47,979 nt of DNA from an alpha proteobacterium AAP81b (GTDB lineage Bacteria > Pseudomonadota > Alphaproteobacteria > Sphingomonadales > Sphingomonadaceae): positions 1 through 47,979 of the forward strand of contig LJHX01000085.1 of the NCBI GenBank assembly GCA_001295935.1, read 5' to 3'. Both the position numbers and the translations under genes were made by a program. Shown piece by piece: positions 1-9,743 of this stretch. Within the stretch, counting starts at the first letter, position 1. The number at the start of each line of letters is the position of its first letter. Under the pieces are notes generated by a model. It saw nothing but the letters and a program-made list of their open reading frames with translations, did not search any database and was not told the DNA's origin.

Positions 1-134
1 GTCGTGAAAGCCGCTCTAAAGGACGTGGGTCATCCGCTCTTTGAAATGTCTATATCGGCAAAGGCTCGCGGCCGGGGCAGTCTGGCGGTGACCGCACGCC
101 CGTGCGCCGCGTCGAACCCGGCGGCATTGCTTGT

Positions 135-174
135 GGAAAACGGCCGAAACGGTCAATTTGGTAAACTTCCGCGC
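135..174 (+). repeat. 40-bp dispersed intergenic element, copy 1
   Basis: This stretch has the core CGGTCAATTTGGTAAAC and matches, in reverse complement, 24251-24291. About 38 of 41 aligned positions agree with one gap. It lies about 65 bp beyond the 3' end of the RNase J/DUF1467 operon, in otherwise featureless sequence (1-238). Inside it the half-site GGTCAA or GGTAAA recurs with a 9-nt period. Function unknown; it could be a regulator site, a small-RNA promoter or a mobile repeat. Confidence 0.6.
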
Positions 175-238
175 GTGCAGTCGTGCAGCGCACGCCGGCA
201 TCTCGCCGCGCGGCGGCAGGCATCCCTCGGCCAACGCG

Positions 239-538
239 CTACCGCATCGGCCGGTAAGGCCCGGCATTCTCCCAGCCCGGGATATCCTCCAGCGCGACCC
301 AGCCATTGACATAGTTCGCCCAGAACAGCCCGAACAGCGCTGCCGAAATCGCCGTCGTCCATGCAAATTTGCGCAGGATCATCGGGTTGTGCGGCGCCGA
401 TTCGGGGGCGCCGGGCACTCTTTCGGCGCCCTTCTCGTCGCCGATTTCCTCGGGCGTCCGCACCCCGAAGGGCAGCACGACGAACAGGGTCAGCATCCAG
501 AACAGCAGGTAGATGGCGAGCGCCGAGCCGGGTTGCAT
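239..538 (-). CDS. DUF1467 family small membrane protein
   Basis: The 99-residue product has two predicted membrane helices: one near residues 7-25 (LAIYLLFWMLTLFVVLPFGV) ending in FGVRTPEE, and one near residues 60-75 (AISAALFGLFWANYV). The N-terminal helix followed by LPFGVRTPEE is the hallmark of the alphaproteobacterial DUF1467 family, whose function is not known. It sits at the inner membrane by inference. It is the last gene of the nuo-birA-coaX-RNase J operon; its ATG lies 4 nt after the RNase J stop codon, so it is almost certainly translated from the same mRNA. Length is normal for the family. Confidence 0.9.
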   Translation of the reverse strand: MQPGSALAIYLLFWMLTLFVVLPFGVRTPEEIGDEKGAERVPGAPESAPHNPMILRKFAWTTAISAALFGLFWANYVNGWVALEDIPGWENAGPYRPMR

Positions 539-542
539 CCTG

Positions 543-2189
543 CTAGATCCGGATCACCTGGACGTCGGTGACGGGCTTCTTGCCCGTCCATTCGCGCGCC
601 ACGCGGCGCACCGCGACGCGGATGGCATCGGCGAATTTCTCGGCCTGGCGGGGATCGGCCTTGCCGGCGGCGGCTGCCGCCGCGTCCGAACATTGCGCGA
701 GGAAGTCGACCTTGTCCTCCTCGACCGGCACGCCTTGCGCGGTGATCGCCGGGGGCGCCGCGAGCTTGCCGTCCTTCTTGAGCACCACCGTCGCGCCCAT
801 ATGGCCATTGTGCATCAGCCGCCGGCGCTCGACCATCGTCGCGCCATCGGCGGGCAGGATGACATCGCCGTCGAGCACCAGCCGCCCGGCCTTTTCATGG
901 CCGAGCAGCGCCGGGCCATTGGGGGCGAGGCGGATGGCGCTGCCGTTGATCGGCACCATCGCCTTTTTGACGCCGCAGGCCTTCGCCAGCTTGGCGTGCT
1001 CCTCCATGTGGCGGCGCTCGCCGTGCACGGGAATGGCGATCTCGGGGCGGATCCACTCGTACATCGCCTCCAATTCGGGGCGGCCGGGGTGGCCCGAGAC
1101 ATGGACGTGCGCCTGTTTCTCGGTGATCACCTCGATGCCGCGCGTCGCCAGCAGATTCTGCACCCGGCCGATCGACAGTTCGTTCCCCGGAATCTGCTTC
1201 GACGAATAGACGACGAGGTCGCCGGGCGCGAGCTTGAGCGCCGGATGCGAGCCATCGGCCATCCGCGACAGCGCCGCCTGGGGCTCGCCCTGGGCGCCGG
1301 TGCAGGCGATGAGCAGACTCGACGGGTCCATGCCGGCGGCGGCGTCCCACGACAGCACCGGCGGGAAATCCTTGAGATAGCCCGTCGCCTTGGCGACCTG
1401 GCTGATCCGGTCCATCGACCGCCCGGCGAGCACGAGGTGGCGGCCGCTTTCGCGCGCCACCCAGCCGAGACTGGCCAACCGCGCGGCGTTCGAGGCGAAG
1501 GTGGTGATGACGACCCGGCCGCGGCGATGGCCCTTGACGACCTTGAGCAACCCTTCGCGGACGTCGAGCTCGCTGCCCGAGGCTTCGGGATTGAAGACAT
1601 TGGTCGAATCGCCGATCATCGCGAGGATGCCGCTGTCGCCGATCGCCTTGAGTTCCGCCGCCGACGCCGGCGACCCCAGCAGCGGCGCGTCGTCGAGCTT
1701 CCAGTCGCCGGTGTGGAAAATCCGGCCATAGGGGGTGTCGATGATCAGCGCATTGCCCTCGGGAATCGAGTGCGCCAGCGCGACATAGCGGAAGCCGAAG
1801 GGGCCGAGCTTCAAGGTGCCGCCCATCGGGATGATGTTGAGCTTCACGTCGCGCTCGATGCCCTCTTCCTGGAGCTTCTTGGCGATCAGCCCGGCGGTGA
1901 AGGGCGTCGCATAGAGCGGCACGCCGAGATCGTTGGCGAGATAGGGAATGGCGCCGATGTGGTCCTCATGACCATGGGTCAGCACCACGCCGAGCAGATC
2001 CTTCGAGCGTTCCTCGATGAAGGCGAGATCGGGGAGGACCAGCTCGATCCCCGGATAGCTGGGATCGCCGAAGGTCATGCCGAGATCGACCATCACCCAT
2101 TTGCCGTCGCAGCCGTACAAATTGACGTTCATGCCGATCTCGCCCGAGCCGCCGAGCGGCAGGAAAATCAGCTCCTTGCCTGGTGTCAT
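543..2189 (-). CDS. rnj: ribonuclease J
   Basis: This 548-residue protein is a metallo-beta-lactamase/beta-CASP ribonuclease that acts in mRNA decay and rRNA/sRNA maturation in the cytoplasm. Seen in the sequence: N-terminal LPLGGSGEIGMN, the metal-binding motif THGHEDHIGAIP at residues 71-82, later metal ligands in HTGDWK, the beta-CASP part with ITTFASNAARL, and the motif HVSGHPGR near residue 390. Length is typical (about 550). The frame is open farther upstream through coaX, but the ATG at 2187-2189 gives the conserved N-terminus and lies 11 nt after the coaX stop. In Alphaproteobacteria RNase J coexists with RNase E. The coaX-rnj-DUF1467 order is common in sphingomonads. Confidence 0.95.
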   Translation of the reverse strand: MTPGKELIFLPLGGSGEIGMNVNLYGCDGKWVMVDLGMTFGDPSYPGIELVLPDLAFIEERSKDLLGVVLTHGHEDHIGAIPYLANDLGVPLYATPFTAGLIAKKLQEEGIERDVKLNIIPMGGTLKLGPFGFRYVALAHSIPEGNALIIDTPYGRIFHTGDWKLDDAPLLGSPASAAELKAIGDSGILAMIGDSTNVFNPEASGSELDVREGLLKVVKGHRRGRVVITTFASNAARLASLGWVARESGRHLVLAGRSMDRISQVAKATGYLKDFPPVLSWDAAAGMDPSSLLIACTGAQGEPQAALSRMADGSHPALKLAPGDLVVYSSKQIPGNELSIGRVQNLLATRGIEVITEKQAHVHVSGHPGRPELEAMYEWIRPEIAIPVHGERRHMEEHAKLAKACGVKKAMVPINGSAIRLAPNGPALLGHEKAGRLVLDGDVILPADGATMVERRRLMHNGHMGATVVLKKDGKLAAPPAITAQGVPVEEDKVDFLAQCSDAAAAAAGKADPRQAEKFADAIRVAVRRVAREWTGKKPVTDVQVIRI

Positions 2190-2200
2190 GTAAGTTTCGT

Positions 2201-2989
2201 CTAATCCTGTGTTGAGGCATTGAGCGCATGAAGGCGCACAAGCCCGCGAATCGTCAGATCGCCATCGACATGATGGATGGCCGAGGTGTGACGATTGAAC
2301 AATGTGGCAAGGCCGCCCGTGGCAATTACCGTGACCGGCCCGGTGATCTCCTGCGATATGCGCCTTACCAGCCCTTCGATCAACCCGACATAGCCCCAGA
2401 ACACCCCCGACTGCATGGCGTGGACGGTGCCCTTGCCGATGGCGCCGCCATTTCCGGCCGGCGGCTCGACGGCAATCCGCGGCAGTTTCGCCGCCGCCTG
2501 GTAGAGCGCGTCCATGCTGAGGTTGATGCCAGGCGCGATGGCGCCGCCCTGATAGGCGCCATCGGCCGAGACGACATCGAAGGTCGTCGCCGTGCCGAAA
2601 TCGACGATGATGAGGTTTCCCGGCCATTGCGCATGCGCCGCGACGGCGTTGACGAGGCGGTCGGCGCCGACCTCGGCGGGATTGGGCAGGTCGATCGCCA
2701 GCCCCATGTTGATCTCGCCGATGGCGACGACGAGCGGTTCGACATGGAAATATTTGCGGCACAGGCGCTGCAGGTTGAAGAGGGTCGGCGGCACGACGGT
2801 GGCGATGATCGCGGCGTCGATCAGGGTGCGCTCGACTCCCTCCAACTGCATCAGCTGGTGCAGCCAGACGGCATATTCATCGGCGGTGCGCTGGCCATCG
2901 GTGCTGATCCGCCAGCGCCATTTGATGGTGTCGCCCTCGCAGATGGCGAAGACGATGTTGGTGTTGCCGACGTCGATGGCGAGCAGCAT
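2201..2989 (-). CDS. coaX: type III pantothenate kinase
   Basis: This enzyme phosphorylates pantothenate with ATP, the first step of coenzyme A synthesis. The 262-residue protein has the ASKHA-fold motifs of the CoaX type: DVGNTN at residues 6-11 (phosphate-1 loop), GADRLVN near residue 107, DFGTATTFD near residue 129, GGAIAPG, and TGG near the C-terminus. A strong Shine-Dalgarno run (GAGGGGGA) precedes the ATG at 2987-2989. It lies between birA and the RNase J gene in one operon, with gaps of 14 and 11 nt. Biotin ligase and CoA synthesis next to each other make metabolic sense, since both serve acetyl-CoA carboxylase. Confidence 0.96.
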   Translation of the reverse strand: MLLAIDVGNTNIVFAICEGDTIKWRWRISTDGQRTADEYAVWLHQLMQLEGVERTLIDAAIIATVVPPTLFNLQRLCRKYFHVEPLVVAIGEINMGLAIDLPNPAEVGADRLVNAVAAHAQWPGNLIIVDFGTATTFDVVSADGAYQGGAIAPGINLSMDALYQAAAKLPRIAVEPPAGNGGAIGKGTVHAMQSGVFWGYVGLIEGLVRRISQEITGPVTVIATGGLATLFNRHTSAIHHVDGDLTIRGLVRLHALNASTQD

Positions 2990-3003
2990 GGGTCCCCCTC
3001 CCC

Positions 3004-3703
3004 TCAGATCGCGAAGACTTCGCCGGCGTGGATGGCGCGGCAGCTGCCATCGTCAAGCCGCAACGTCAGCGCGCCATCGGCTTCAAGGCCCTCGAAAATG
3101 CCGGTGATTTCCTCGGTGCCGAGGCGCGCGACGATCGGAATGCCGAGCCCCGACGCCGCCGCCAGCCAGCGCGCGCGGATCGGCGCGAAGCCTTGGGCGG
3201 CCCAGAGCGCGCGCAACGCGGCGAAGCGGTCGGCGAGGCTGGCGAACAACGCGTCGCGGTCAATGGCGAGGCCCGCGGCGGTGAGTGAAATGCCCATCGG
3301 CGCCCGGACGATGTTGACGCCGATGCCGATGACGAGGGCGTCGCCGCTCCGTTCGAGGAGGATGCCCGAGACCTTCTCGCCATCCAGCAGCAGGTCGTTG
3401 GGCCATTTGAGCCGAAGCCGGCCTTCCGCCTCCTCCCTCTGGAGGGGGGAGGAGATCGAGGATCGCCTCCCTGAGCGCCACCGCCGCCACAAAACTCAGC
3501 TGCTGAACCGGCCCCGCCGCCTTGACGAGCACCGACGCCATCAGATTGCCGGCGCCGTCGTTCCACACCCGGCCGCGCCGGCCGCGCCCGGCGGTCTGAC
3601 GATCGGCGATGATCCAATGGCCATCGGGCAGCGCGTCGGCGCGCGCCAGCAGCCAGTCGTTGGTCGATCCCACCTCGGCGAGGCGGGTGACGGCGTCGCT
3701 CAA
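3004..3703 (-). pseudogene. birA: biotin--[acetyl-CoA-carboxylase] ligase, frameshifted
   Basis: The gene reads in two frames. The first part, from a TTG at 3701-3703, gives VGSTNDWLLARAD and the biotinyl-AMP loop AGRGRRGRVW, then VALREAILDLL. The second part, ending at 3004, gives GRLRLKWPNDLLLDGEKVSG and the C-terminal domain. Removing one G from the six-G run at 3444-3449 fuses them into a colinear protein of about 232 residues reading ...DLLPLQREEAEGRLRLKWPND. There is no N-terminal helix-turn-helix, so it would be a monofunctional ligase. The shift lies in a palindrome (CTCCTCCC/GGGAGGAG, 3430-3454) resembling intergenic repeats of this genome. It could be a sequencing error, phase variation or a real lesion; birA is normally essential. 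Confidence 0.88.
3430..3454. repeat. palindromic GC-rich repeat core inside birA
   Basis: The arms CTCCTCCC (3430-3437) and GGGAGGAG (3447-3454) pair around a TCTGGAGGG core that contains the G6 run of the birA frameshift. The same core, CTCC-CTGGAGGGGGGAGG, starts the intergenic repeat at 22393. Confidence 0.6.
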
Positions 3704-3710
3704 GCCGGGA

Positions 3711-5165
3711 TCAACCGAACAGCGCCGCGGCGGCGCGGCCGGCGGCGGCGACGATCGGCGTGATCGTCAGCATGCCGAGCGGCGAGCAGAAGGTCGCCGC
3801 GACGAGGATCAGCCCGCCGTTGATCGGATCGCGGGTCGAGGCGACCGCCACCCCGGGATCGTCGAAATACATGATCTTGACGACGCGCAGATAGTAGAAG
3901 GCAGCGATCACCGAGGTGACGAAGCCGATGATGGCAAGCGGCACCAGCCCGGCGGCGATCGCCGCCTGGAACACCGCGAACTTGGGCCAGAAGCCGAGCA
4001 AAGGCGGGATGCCGGCGATGCTGAACATGAACACCGCCAGCGCCGCCGCGAGCCCCGGGCGCACCCGCGACAACCCTGCCAGGTCGCTCATCAGCTCGAC
4101 GGCGCTGCCATCCTCGCGGCGCAGCTGCAGGACGACGAGGAAGCTGCCAAGCGTCATCGCCAGATAGACGGCGAGGTAGAAGAGCAACGCCTCGATGCCC
4201 TGCGGCGTGCCAGCGGCCAGCCCGACCAGCGCAAAGCCGATATTGGCGATCGACGAATAGGCGAGCAGGCGCTTGATGTTGGTCTGGCCGATCGCCGCGA
4301 CGGCGCCGAGGCCCATCGAGGCGACCGAGAGGAACAGGACGATCTGCTGCCAGTCGAACTGCATCGGCCCGAAGGCGCCGACGAGGACGCGGACGGTCAG
4401 GCCAAGCGCTGCCGCCTTGGGCGCCGCCGAGAAGAATGCCGCAACGGGGGTCGGCGCGCCTTCATAGACGTCGGGGGTCCACATATGGAAAGGCACCGCC
4501 GAAATCTTGAAGGCGAGGCCGGCAAGAATGAAAACCAGCCCGAACAGGATGCCGAGAGAGCGCGGCCCCGGGCCGGCAAGCAGGCGATGGATGCTGTCGA
4601 ACTCGGTCGAACCGGCGAAACCATAGACCAAAGTCACGCCGTAGAGCAGAATGCCCGACGCCAGCGCGCCGAGGACGAAATATTTGAGACCTGCCTCCGA
4701 AGACCGCGCCTCGCCGCGGTGAAAGGCGGCGAGGACATAGGCGGCGAGGCTCTGGAGTTCGAGGCCGACGTAGAGCGTCAGCAGATCATTGGCCGAGACC
4801 ATGATGCACATGCCAAGCGTCGCCAGCAGCAGCAGCACCGGATATTCGAAGCGCCCGGTCTTCGCCCCGGCGAGATAGGGCAGCGCCAGCAGCATCGACG
4901 CCGCCGACGCCGCCAGGATCAACACCTTGAGAAAGCTCGAATAAGCGTCGGTGACGTAAAGGCCATCGAAGGCGAGCGTCCGCCCGACGGGATCGTCGAT
5001 CAGGGTCAGCCCGGCGATGGCGACGATGGTCACGGCGACGAAGGTCAGCCAGCGCAGCGCCTTGTCGCCGCCACCGAAGGTGCCGAGCATCAGCGCCGTC
5101 AGGCTGCCGGCGGTGAGCACCGTTTCGGGGCCGGCAAGGGCGATGGAGGCGAGCGTCGGGTTCAT
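3711..5165 (-). CDS. nuoN: NADH-quinone oxidoreductase subunit N
   Basis: A 484-residue, very hydrophobic protein with about 14 membrane helices. It is one of the three antiporter-like proton channels of respiratory complex I, in the inner membrane. Seen: LTLYVGLELQSLAAYVLAAF around residue 120 with the functional helix glutamate, the segment LKYFVLGALASGILLYG, FKISAVPFHMWTPDVYEGAP with the conserved lysine, and LLAYSSIANIGFALVGL. The start MNPTLASIAL is chosen because its ATG overlaps the nuoM stop by one base (TGATG); an open frame continues upstream through nuoM but has no meaning there. birA follows after 7 nt. Confidence 0.97.
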   Translation of the reverse strand: MNPTLASIALAGPETVLTAGSLTALMLGTFGGGDKALRWLTFVAVTIVAIAGLTLIDDPVGRTLAFDGLYVTDAYSSFLKVLILAASAASMLLALPYLAGAKTGRFEYPVLLLLATLGMCIMVSANDLLTLYVGLELQSLAAYVLAAFHRGEARSSEAGLKYFVLGALASGILLYGVTLVYGFAGSTEFDSIHRLLAGPGPRSLGILFGLVFILAGLAFKISAVPFHMWTPDVYEGAPTPVAAFFSAAPKAAALGLTVRVLVGAFGPMQFDWQQIVLFLSVASMGLGAVAAIGQTNIKRLLAYSSIANIGFALVGLAAGTPQGIEALLFYLAVYLAMTLGSFLVVLQLRREDGSAVELMSDLAGLSRVRPGLAAALAVFMFSIAGIPPLLGFWPKFAVFQAAIAAGLVPLAIIGFVTSVIAAFYYLRVVKIMYFDDPGVAVASTRDPINGGLILVAATFCSPLGMLTITPIVAAAGRAAAALFG

Positions 5166-6727
5166 CAATGGGTCCGCTCGGGGGCTTCGGCGGCATGCGC
5201 CGGGGCGATAACGGTCGGCAAAGCGGGGGTCAGGCTCATCTCGGTCGGCAGGGTCGCCAGTTCGCGGCCCTTGAGCCGATCGACGACCGCCGCCACCGCC
5301 GGCTTCATCGGCACCTGGAAGCTGGCGGGGTAGATCCCCATCCACAGCACGGCGAGGGCGATCGGCACCAGGATCGCCAGCTCGCGGCCGCTGAGATCGG
5401 GCATCGTCCGCGCGTCCTCCCCCGCGGCGGTGCCGAAGGCGACGCGCCAATAGAGGTAGAGCATGTAGGCGGCGCCGAGGATGATCCCCGTCGTCATCCA
5501 GAAGGTCGCCCATGTCGACACCTGGTAGAGGCCGAGCAACACCAGGAACTCCGAGACGAAGCCGCTCGTCGCCGGCAGCCCGACCGACGCCATGGTGAAC
5601 AACATCAGCAGCAGCGCATAGCGCGGCATGTTGTCGGCAAGCCCGCCATAGCGCGCAATCTCGCGGGTGTGGAGGCGGTCGTAGATTACGCCGACGCAGA
5701 GGAACAGCGCCCCGGAGACCAGCCCATGACTGAGCATCATCACCATCGCGCCTTCGATGCCTTGCGTATTGAGCGCGAACAGCCCGGCGGTGACGAAGGC
5801 CATGTGCGCCACCGATGAATAGGCGATCAGCTTCTTCATGTCGCGCTGCACCAGCGCGACGAGGCTGGTGTAGACGACCGCGACCATCGACAATGCGAAG
5901 ACCAGCCAGATCAGCTGCGCCGAGGCATCGGGGAACATCGGCAGCGAAAAGCGCACGAAGCCATAGCCGCCGAGTTTGAGCAGCACGCCGGCGAGGATGA
6001 CCGACCCCGCCGTCGGCGCCTCGACATGGGCGTCGGGCAGCCAGGTGTGGACGGGCCACATCGGCATCTTGACGGCGAAGCTCGCAAAGAAAGCGAGAAA
6101 CAGCCAAAATTGGGCGCCCTTGTCGAAATCGGTCGTCGCCAGCACGCCGATGTCGGTCGAGCCGGCGATGCCGACCATGTAGAGCATGGCGACGAGCATC
6201 AGCACCGAGCCGAGCAAGGTGTAGAGGAAAAACTTGTAGGACGCATAGATGCGCCGCGCGCCGCCCCAGACGCCGATGATCAGGAACATCGGGATCAGGC
6301 CGCCTTCGAAGAACAGATAGAACAGGAAGATGTCGCGCGCCGCGAAGGTGCCGATCATCAGCGATTCCATCAGCAGGAACGCCGCCATATATTCGGGAAC
6401 GCGCTTGCTGATGCTCGTCCAGGAGGCGAGGATGCACATCGGCATCAGGAAGACGCTGAGGACGATCAACATCAGCGCGATGCCGTCGATCCCGAGATGC
6501 CAGGCGAGATAGGGCGCGAACAGCGGCAGCTTCTCGACGAACTGGAACGGCGCGCCGCTGGCATCGAAGCCGGTCCACAGCACGACGCCGAGGGCGAATT
6601 CGAGCAAGGTCGTCGCCAGCGCGACGATCCGCGCGCGCGCCGCCTGCTCGGGCGCCTCGCCGGGCAAGGTCACCGCCACCAGCGCCGCGACCACCGGCAG
6701 CAGGATCATGATCGAAAGGATCGGCAT
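5165..6727 (-). CDS. nuoM: NADH-quinone oxidoreductase subunit M
   Basis: A 520-residue antiporter-like membrane subunit of complex I. Motifs seen: LFYLFFEGGLIPMFLIIGVWG with the conserved glutamate, VKMPMWPVHTWLPDAHVEAP with the channel lysine and histidine, and KKLIAYSSVAHMAFVTAGLF. It sits between nuoL and nuoN. Two starts are possible: a GTG at 6731-6733 overlapping the nuoL stop, or the ATG at 6725-6727 that gives MPILSIMILLP; I chose the ATG. The stop codon overlaps the nuoN ATG. Length is normal for the family (about 500-520). Confidence 0.97.
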   Translation of the reverse strand: MPILSIMILLPVVAALVAVTLPGEAPEQAARARIVALATTLLEFALGVVLWTGFDASGAPFQFVEKLPLFAPYLAWHLGIDGIALMLIVLSVFLMPMCILASWTSISKRVPEYMAAFLLMESLMIGTFAARDIFLFYLFFEGGLIPMFLIIGVWGGARRIYASYKFFLYTLLGSVLMLVAMLYMVGIAGSTDIGVLATTDFDKGAQFWLFLAFFASFAVKMPMWPVHTWLPDAHVEAPTAGSVILAGVLLKLGGYGFVRFSLPMFPDASAQLIWLVFALSMVAVVYTSLVALVQRDMKKLIAYSSVAHMAFVTAGLFALNTQGIEGAMVMMLSHGLVSGALFLCVGVIYDRLHTREIARYGGLADNMPRYALLLMLFTMASVGLPATSGFVSEFLVLLGLYQVSTWATFWMTTGIILGAAYMLYLYWRVAFGTAAGEDARTMPDLSGRELAILVPIALAVLWMGIYPASFQVPMKPAVAAVVDRLKGRELATLPTEMSLTPALPTVIAPAHAAEAPERTH

Positions 6728-6729
6728 CG

Positions 6730-8763
6730 TCACAGCCCGCCGCGCAGGAACCAGGCGGCGCTGGCGGCAAGGCCGACGAGCATCACCAGCGCATAGGAAT
6801 AGACATAGCCCGACTGGAAGCGCTTCAATGCCACCGCGCCGGCGGCGACGACGGTCGCGGCGCCATCGGGGCCGAAGCGGTCGATCGTCCGCTGGTCACC
6901 ACGCACCCAGAACAGCCCGCCGAGCGCCTGCGCACCGCGGACGAAGACGAAATGGTAGAGCTCGTCGAAATACCATTTGTGGGTGAGGAAGGCGTAAGCC
7001 CAGCTGAACGTCCGCGCCCAGGCCGCCGGCGTCTCCGGCCGGCGCAGATAGGCATACCAGGCGCCGATCAGCCCCAGGAAGAAGGCGACCGACGGCGTCC
7101 ACACCACCCATTCGGGAACATGGTGCATCGCTTCCATCAGCGGCTCGCGGAAGGCGAGGCTGCCGCGCCAAAATTCGCCACCCTCATGCGCGCCGACAAA
7201 GCTTTCGTGCCACAGCCAGCCGGCGCCGAGCGCGCCGAGCCCAAGGACGAACAGCGGCAGCAGCATCGACAACGGGCTTTCGTGCGGATGATAGCCGGCG
7301 GTGCCGGTGGCCGGGGCATGGTGCGCATGGGTGTCGTGCGCGTGGGTGTCGTGCGCGTGATCGTCATGGCCATGATCGCCGTGCACCGCGTGCTGGATGT
7401 GCTCCGAGCCCGCCCAGCGCGGTTCGCCATAAAAGGTCAGGAACACCAGCCGCCACGAATAGAAGCTGGTCAGCAGTGCGACAAAGGCGCCGATCACAAA
7501 GGCGAAGCGCGCATGGTCGCTGCCATTGGCGAAGGCCGCTTCAAGGATGGCGTCCTTCGAATAATAGCCGGCGGTGAAGAAGAAGCCGGTCAGCGCCAGC
7601 GTGCCGATCGTCATCATCGCGAAGGTGATCGGGATATGCTTCCGCAAGGCCCCGTAGAAACGCATGTCCTGCTCATGGTGCATCGCATGGATCACTGAGC
7701 CGGCGCCAAGGAACAGCAGCGCCTTGAAGAAGGCGTGGGTGAAGAGGTGGAACATCGCCGCGCCATAGGCGCCCGAGCCGGCGGCGAAGAACATGTAGCC
7801 GAGCTGCGAGCAGGTCGAATAGGCGATGACGCGCTTGATGTCGGTCTGCACCAGCGCCACCGACGCCGCGAACAATGCTGTCGCGGCACCAACGTAAGTC
7901 ACGACCGCCTGGGCGGTGACGCTCGCCTCGAACATCGGCGACAGCCGGCAGACCATGAAGACGCCCGCCGTCACCATCGTCGCCGCATGGATCAGCGCGC
8001 TGACCGGCGTCGGACCTTCCATGGCGTCGGGCAGCCAGGTGTGCAGGCCCAATTGCGCCGACTTGCCCATCGCGCCGACGAACAGCAGCAGGCAGAGCGT
8101 CGTCATCACATCGGCGCGGCCGCCGAGGAAGCTGAACGTCTGCCCGGCATGGGCGCCGACATTGCCGAGGATCGCGTCAAGCGACACCGTCCCGAACACC
8201 AGGAAGGTCGCGAAAATCCCCAGCGAAAACCCGAAATCGCCGACGCGGTTGACGACGAAAGCCTTCATCGCCGCGGCATTGGCCGAGGGCTTGTAGTACC
8301 AGAAGCCGATTAGCAGGTAGGACGCGAGGCCGACGCCCTCCCACCCGAAGAACATCTGGACGAGATTGTCGGCGGTCACCAGCATCAGCATGGCGAAGGT
8401 GAACAGCGAGAGGTAGGCAAAGAAGCGGCCCTGGCTGGGGTCCTCGGCCATATAGCCCCAGCTGTAGAGGTGCACGAGCGCCGACACGCTGGTGATGACG
8501 ACGAGCATCACCGCGGTCAGCGTATCGACCTTCAAGGCCCAGGCGACGCGCAGATCCCCCGACTGGATCCAGTCGAGGACATGGACGGTGTAGCCTTGCG
8601 CGCCGCTCAGCCAGAATTGCGTGAACACCACCCAGGCGAGCGCCGCCGAGACGAACAGCCCGGCGGTGGTCAGCCCCTTGGCGGCGGTCGCGCCGATCAC
8701 CCGGCCGCCGAGCCCGGCGATCAGTGCCGTGACGATCGGCAGAAAGACGAGAAGCTGGATCAT
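6730..8763 (-). CDS. nuoL: NADH-quinone oxidoreductase subunit L
   Basis: A 677-residue complex I subunit that carries the distal proton channel and the long lateral helix. Seen: [38 protein letters not shown] with the conserved glutamate, [21 protein letters not shown] split over the channel lysine and [23 protein letters not shown], and [16 protein letters not shown]. An unusual loop near residues 440-475 is extremely rich in His and Asp ([21 protein letters not shown]). The ATG overlaps the nuoK stop by one base (TGATG) and the stop abuts nuoM. Confidence 0.97.
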   Translation of the reverse strand: MIQLLVFLPIVTALIAGLGGRVIGATAAKGLTTAGLFVSAALAWVVFTQFWLSGAQGYTVHVLDWIQSGDLRVAWALKVDTLTAVMLVVITSVSALVHLYSWGYMAEDPSQGRFFAYLSLFTFAMLMLVTADNLVQMFFGWEGVGLASYLLIGFWYYKPSANAAAMKAFVVNRVGDFGFSLGIFATFLVFGTVSLDAILGNVGAHAGQTFSFLGGRADVMTTLCLLLFVGAMGKSAQLGLHTWLPDAMEGPTPVSALIHAATMVTAGVFMVCRLSPMFEASVTAQAVVTYVGAATALFAASVALVQTDIKRVIAYSTCSQLGYMFFAAGSGAYGAAMFHLFTHAFFKALLFLGAGSVIHAMHHEQDMRFYGALRKHIPITFAMMTIGTLALTGFFFTAGYYSKDAILEAAFANGSDHARFAFVIGAFVALLTSFYSWRLVFLTFYGEPRWAGSEHIQHAVHGDHGHDDHAHDTHAHDTHAHHAPATGTAGYHPHESPLSMLLPLFVLGLGALGAGWLWHESFVGAHEGGEFWRGSLAFREPLMEAMHHVPEWVVWTPSVAFFLGLIGAWYAYLRRPETPAAWARTFSWAYAFLTHKWYFDELYHFVFVRGAQALGGLFWVRGDQRTIDRFGPDGAATVVAAGAVALKRFQSGYVYSYALVMLVGLAASAAWFLRGGL

Positions 8764-9068
8764 CAGCCCTTCAGCATGTCGGCTTCGTCAACCGCGATGG
8801 TGCCGCGGTTGCGGAAATAGATGACGAGGATGGCGAGCCCGATCGCTGCCTCGCCGGCGGCCACCGTCAGCACGAACATCGCGAAGATCTGGCCATGGAC
8901 CTGGTGCAGGAAGCTCGAAAAGGCGATGAAGTTGATGTTGACGGCAAGCAGGATCAGCTCGATCGACATCAGGATGATGATGATGTTCTTGCGGTTGAGG
9001 AAAATCCCCAGCACGCCGAGGACGAACAGCGCTGCCGACACCGCCAGATAGTGCGAAAGCCCGATCAC
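8763..9068 (-). CDS. nuoK: NADH-quinone oxidoreductase subunit K
   Basis: A 101-residue, three-helix complex I subunit of standard length. Seen: [36 protein letters not shown] with the buried glutamate of helix 2, and [14 protein letters not shown] with the second conserved glutamate. Together these form part of the proton path next to NuoA, NuoJ and NuoH. Translation starts at a GTG at 9066-9068 that overlaps the nuoJ stop by four bases (GTGA). An open frame extending further upstream (to 9728) only shadows nuoJ. Confidence 0.96.
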   Translation of the reverse strand: MIGLSHYLAVSAALFVLGVLGIFLNRKNIIIILMSIELILLAVNINFIAFSSFLHQVHGQIFAMFVLTVAAGEAAIGLAILVIYFRNRGTIAVDEADMLKG

Positions 9069-9679
9069 AGCTCGACCCCCTGCCCCAGCGCGGGCTGGGT
9101 CGTGCGCGTGGCGTTGGCCGGCGTCCGCGCCACCTGGGCGGCGACGTCCTGGCGCTTGGTGCCGAGGCGCTGGCGGTGGGTCAGCACGATCGCGCCGATC
9201 ATCGAAACGAGCAGCACCAGGCCAGAGTTGGCGAAGATGAAGACATAGCGCGTATAAAGCTGCGAGCCGATCCACTGGGTGTTGCTCATGCCGTCGGGCG
9301 GCACGCCGAGCCCGGGGAAAGCGACGCCGGCGCCGCCGAGCCAGCCCGAGGTCGCGAGCAGAATCTCGCCGAGGATGACGCCGGCAACCGCCAGCCCGAA
9401 GGGCAGATAGCGCCCCATCCCCGAGCGCAGCGTCGCGAAATCGACATCGAGCATCATCACGACGAACAGGAAGAGCACGGCGACGGCGCCGACATAGACG
9501 ATGACCAGCAGCATCGCCAGGAACTCGGCGCCGAGCAGAACGAACAGCCCGGCGGCGTTGAAGAACGACACGATCAGCCAGAGCACCGAATGCACCGGGT
9601 TGCGCGCGGTGATCACCAGCACGGCGCTGACCAGCAGCACGGTGGCGAACAGGTAGAAGGCGAAGACGGCGGTCGTCAC
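9065..9679 (-). CDS. nuoJ: NADH-quinone oxidoreductase subunit J
   Basis: A 204-residue membrane subunit of complex I. The N-terminal half has five hydrophobic helices including [20 protein letters not shown], the conserved [20 protein letters not shown] (the pi-bulge helix) and the end of the core, LDVDF. The C-terminal tail after residue 170 is hydrophilic. The start is a GTG (9677-9679) with GAGAG six bases upstream. It follows nuoI after 64 nt and overlaps nuoK by four bases. Confidence 0.95.
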   Translation of the reverse strand: MTTAVFAFYLFATVLLVSAVLVITARNPVHSVLWLIVSFFNAAGLFVLLGAEFLAMLLVIVYVGAVAVLFLFVVMMLDVDFATLRSGMGRYLPFGLAVAGVILGEILLATSGWLGGAGVAFPGLGVPPDGMSNTQWIGSQLYTRYVFIFANSGLVLLVSMIGAIVLTHRQRLGTKRQDVAAQVARTPANATRTTQPALGQGVEL

Positions 9680-9743
9680 GAAACTCTCTCAACGGCGCCG
9701 GCGAGGGCCGCGCCACAGGCTGCGGCATGGCCGCGCGCGGGGG

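Noticed and set aside
1-238. Overlapping short frames in the first 238 bases
   Set aside because: Several frames of 60-140 codons exist on both strands, but all are GC-driven and mutually overlapping, and none has a motif.
2228-3763. Long plus-strand frame opposite coaX and birA
   Set aside because: Composition typical of antisense in GC-rich DNA; coaX and birA motifs are on the minus strand.
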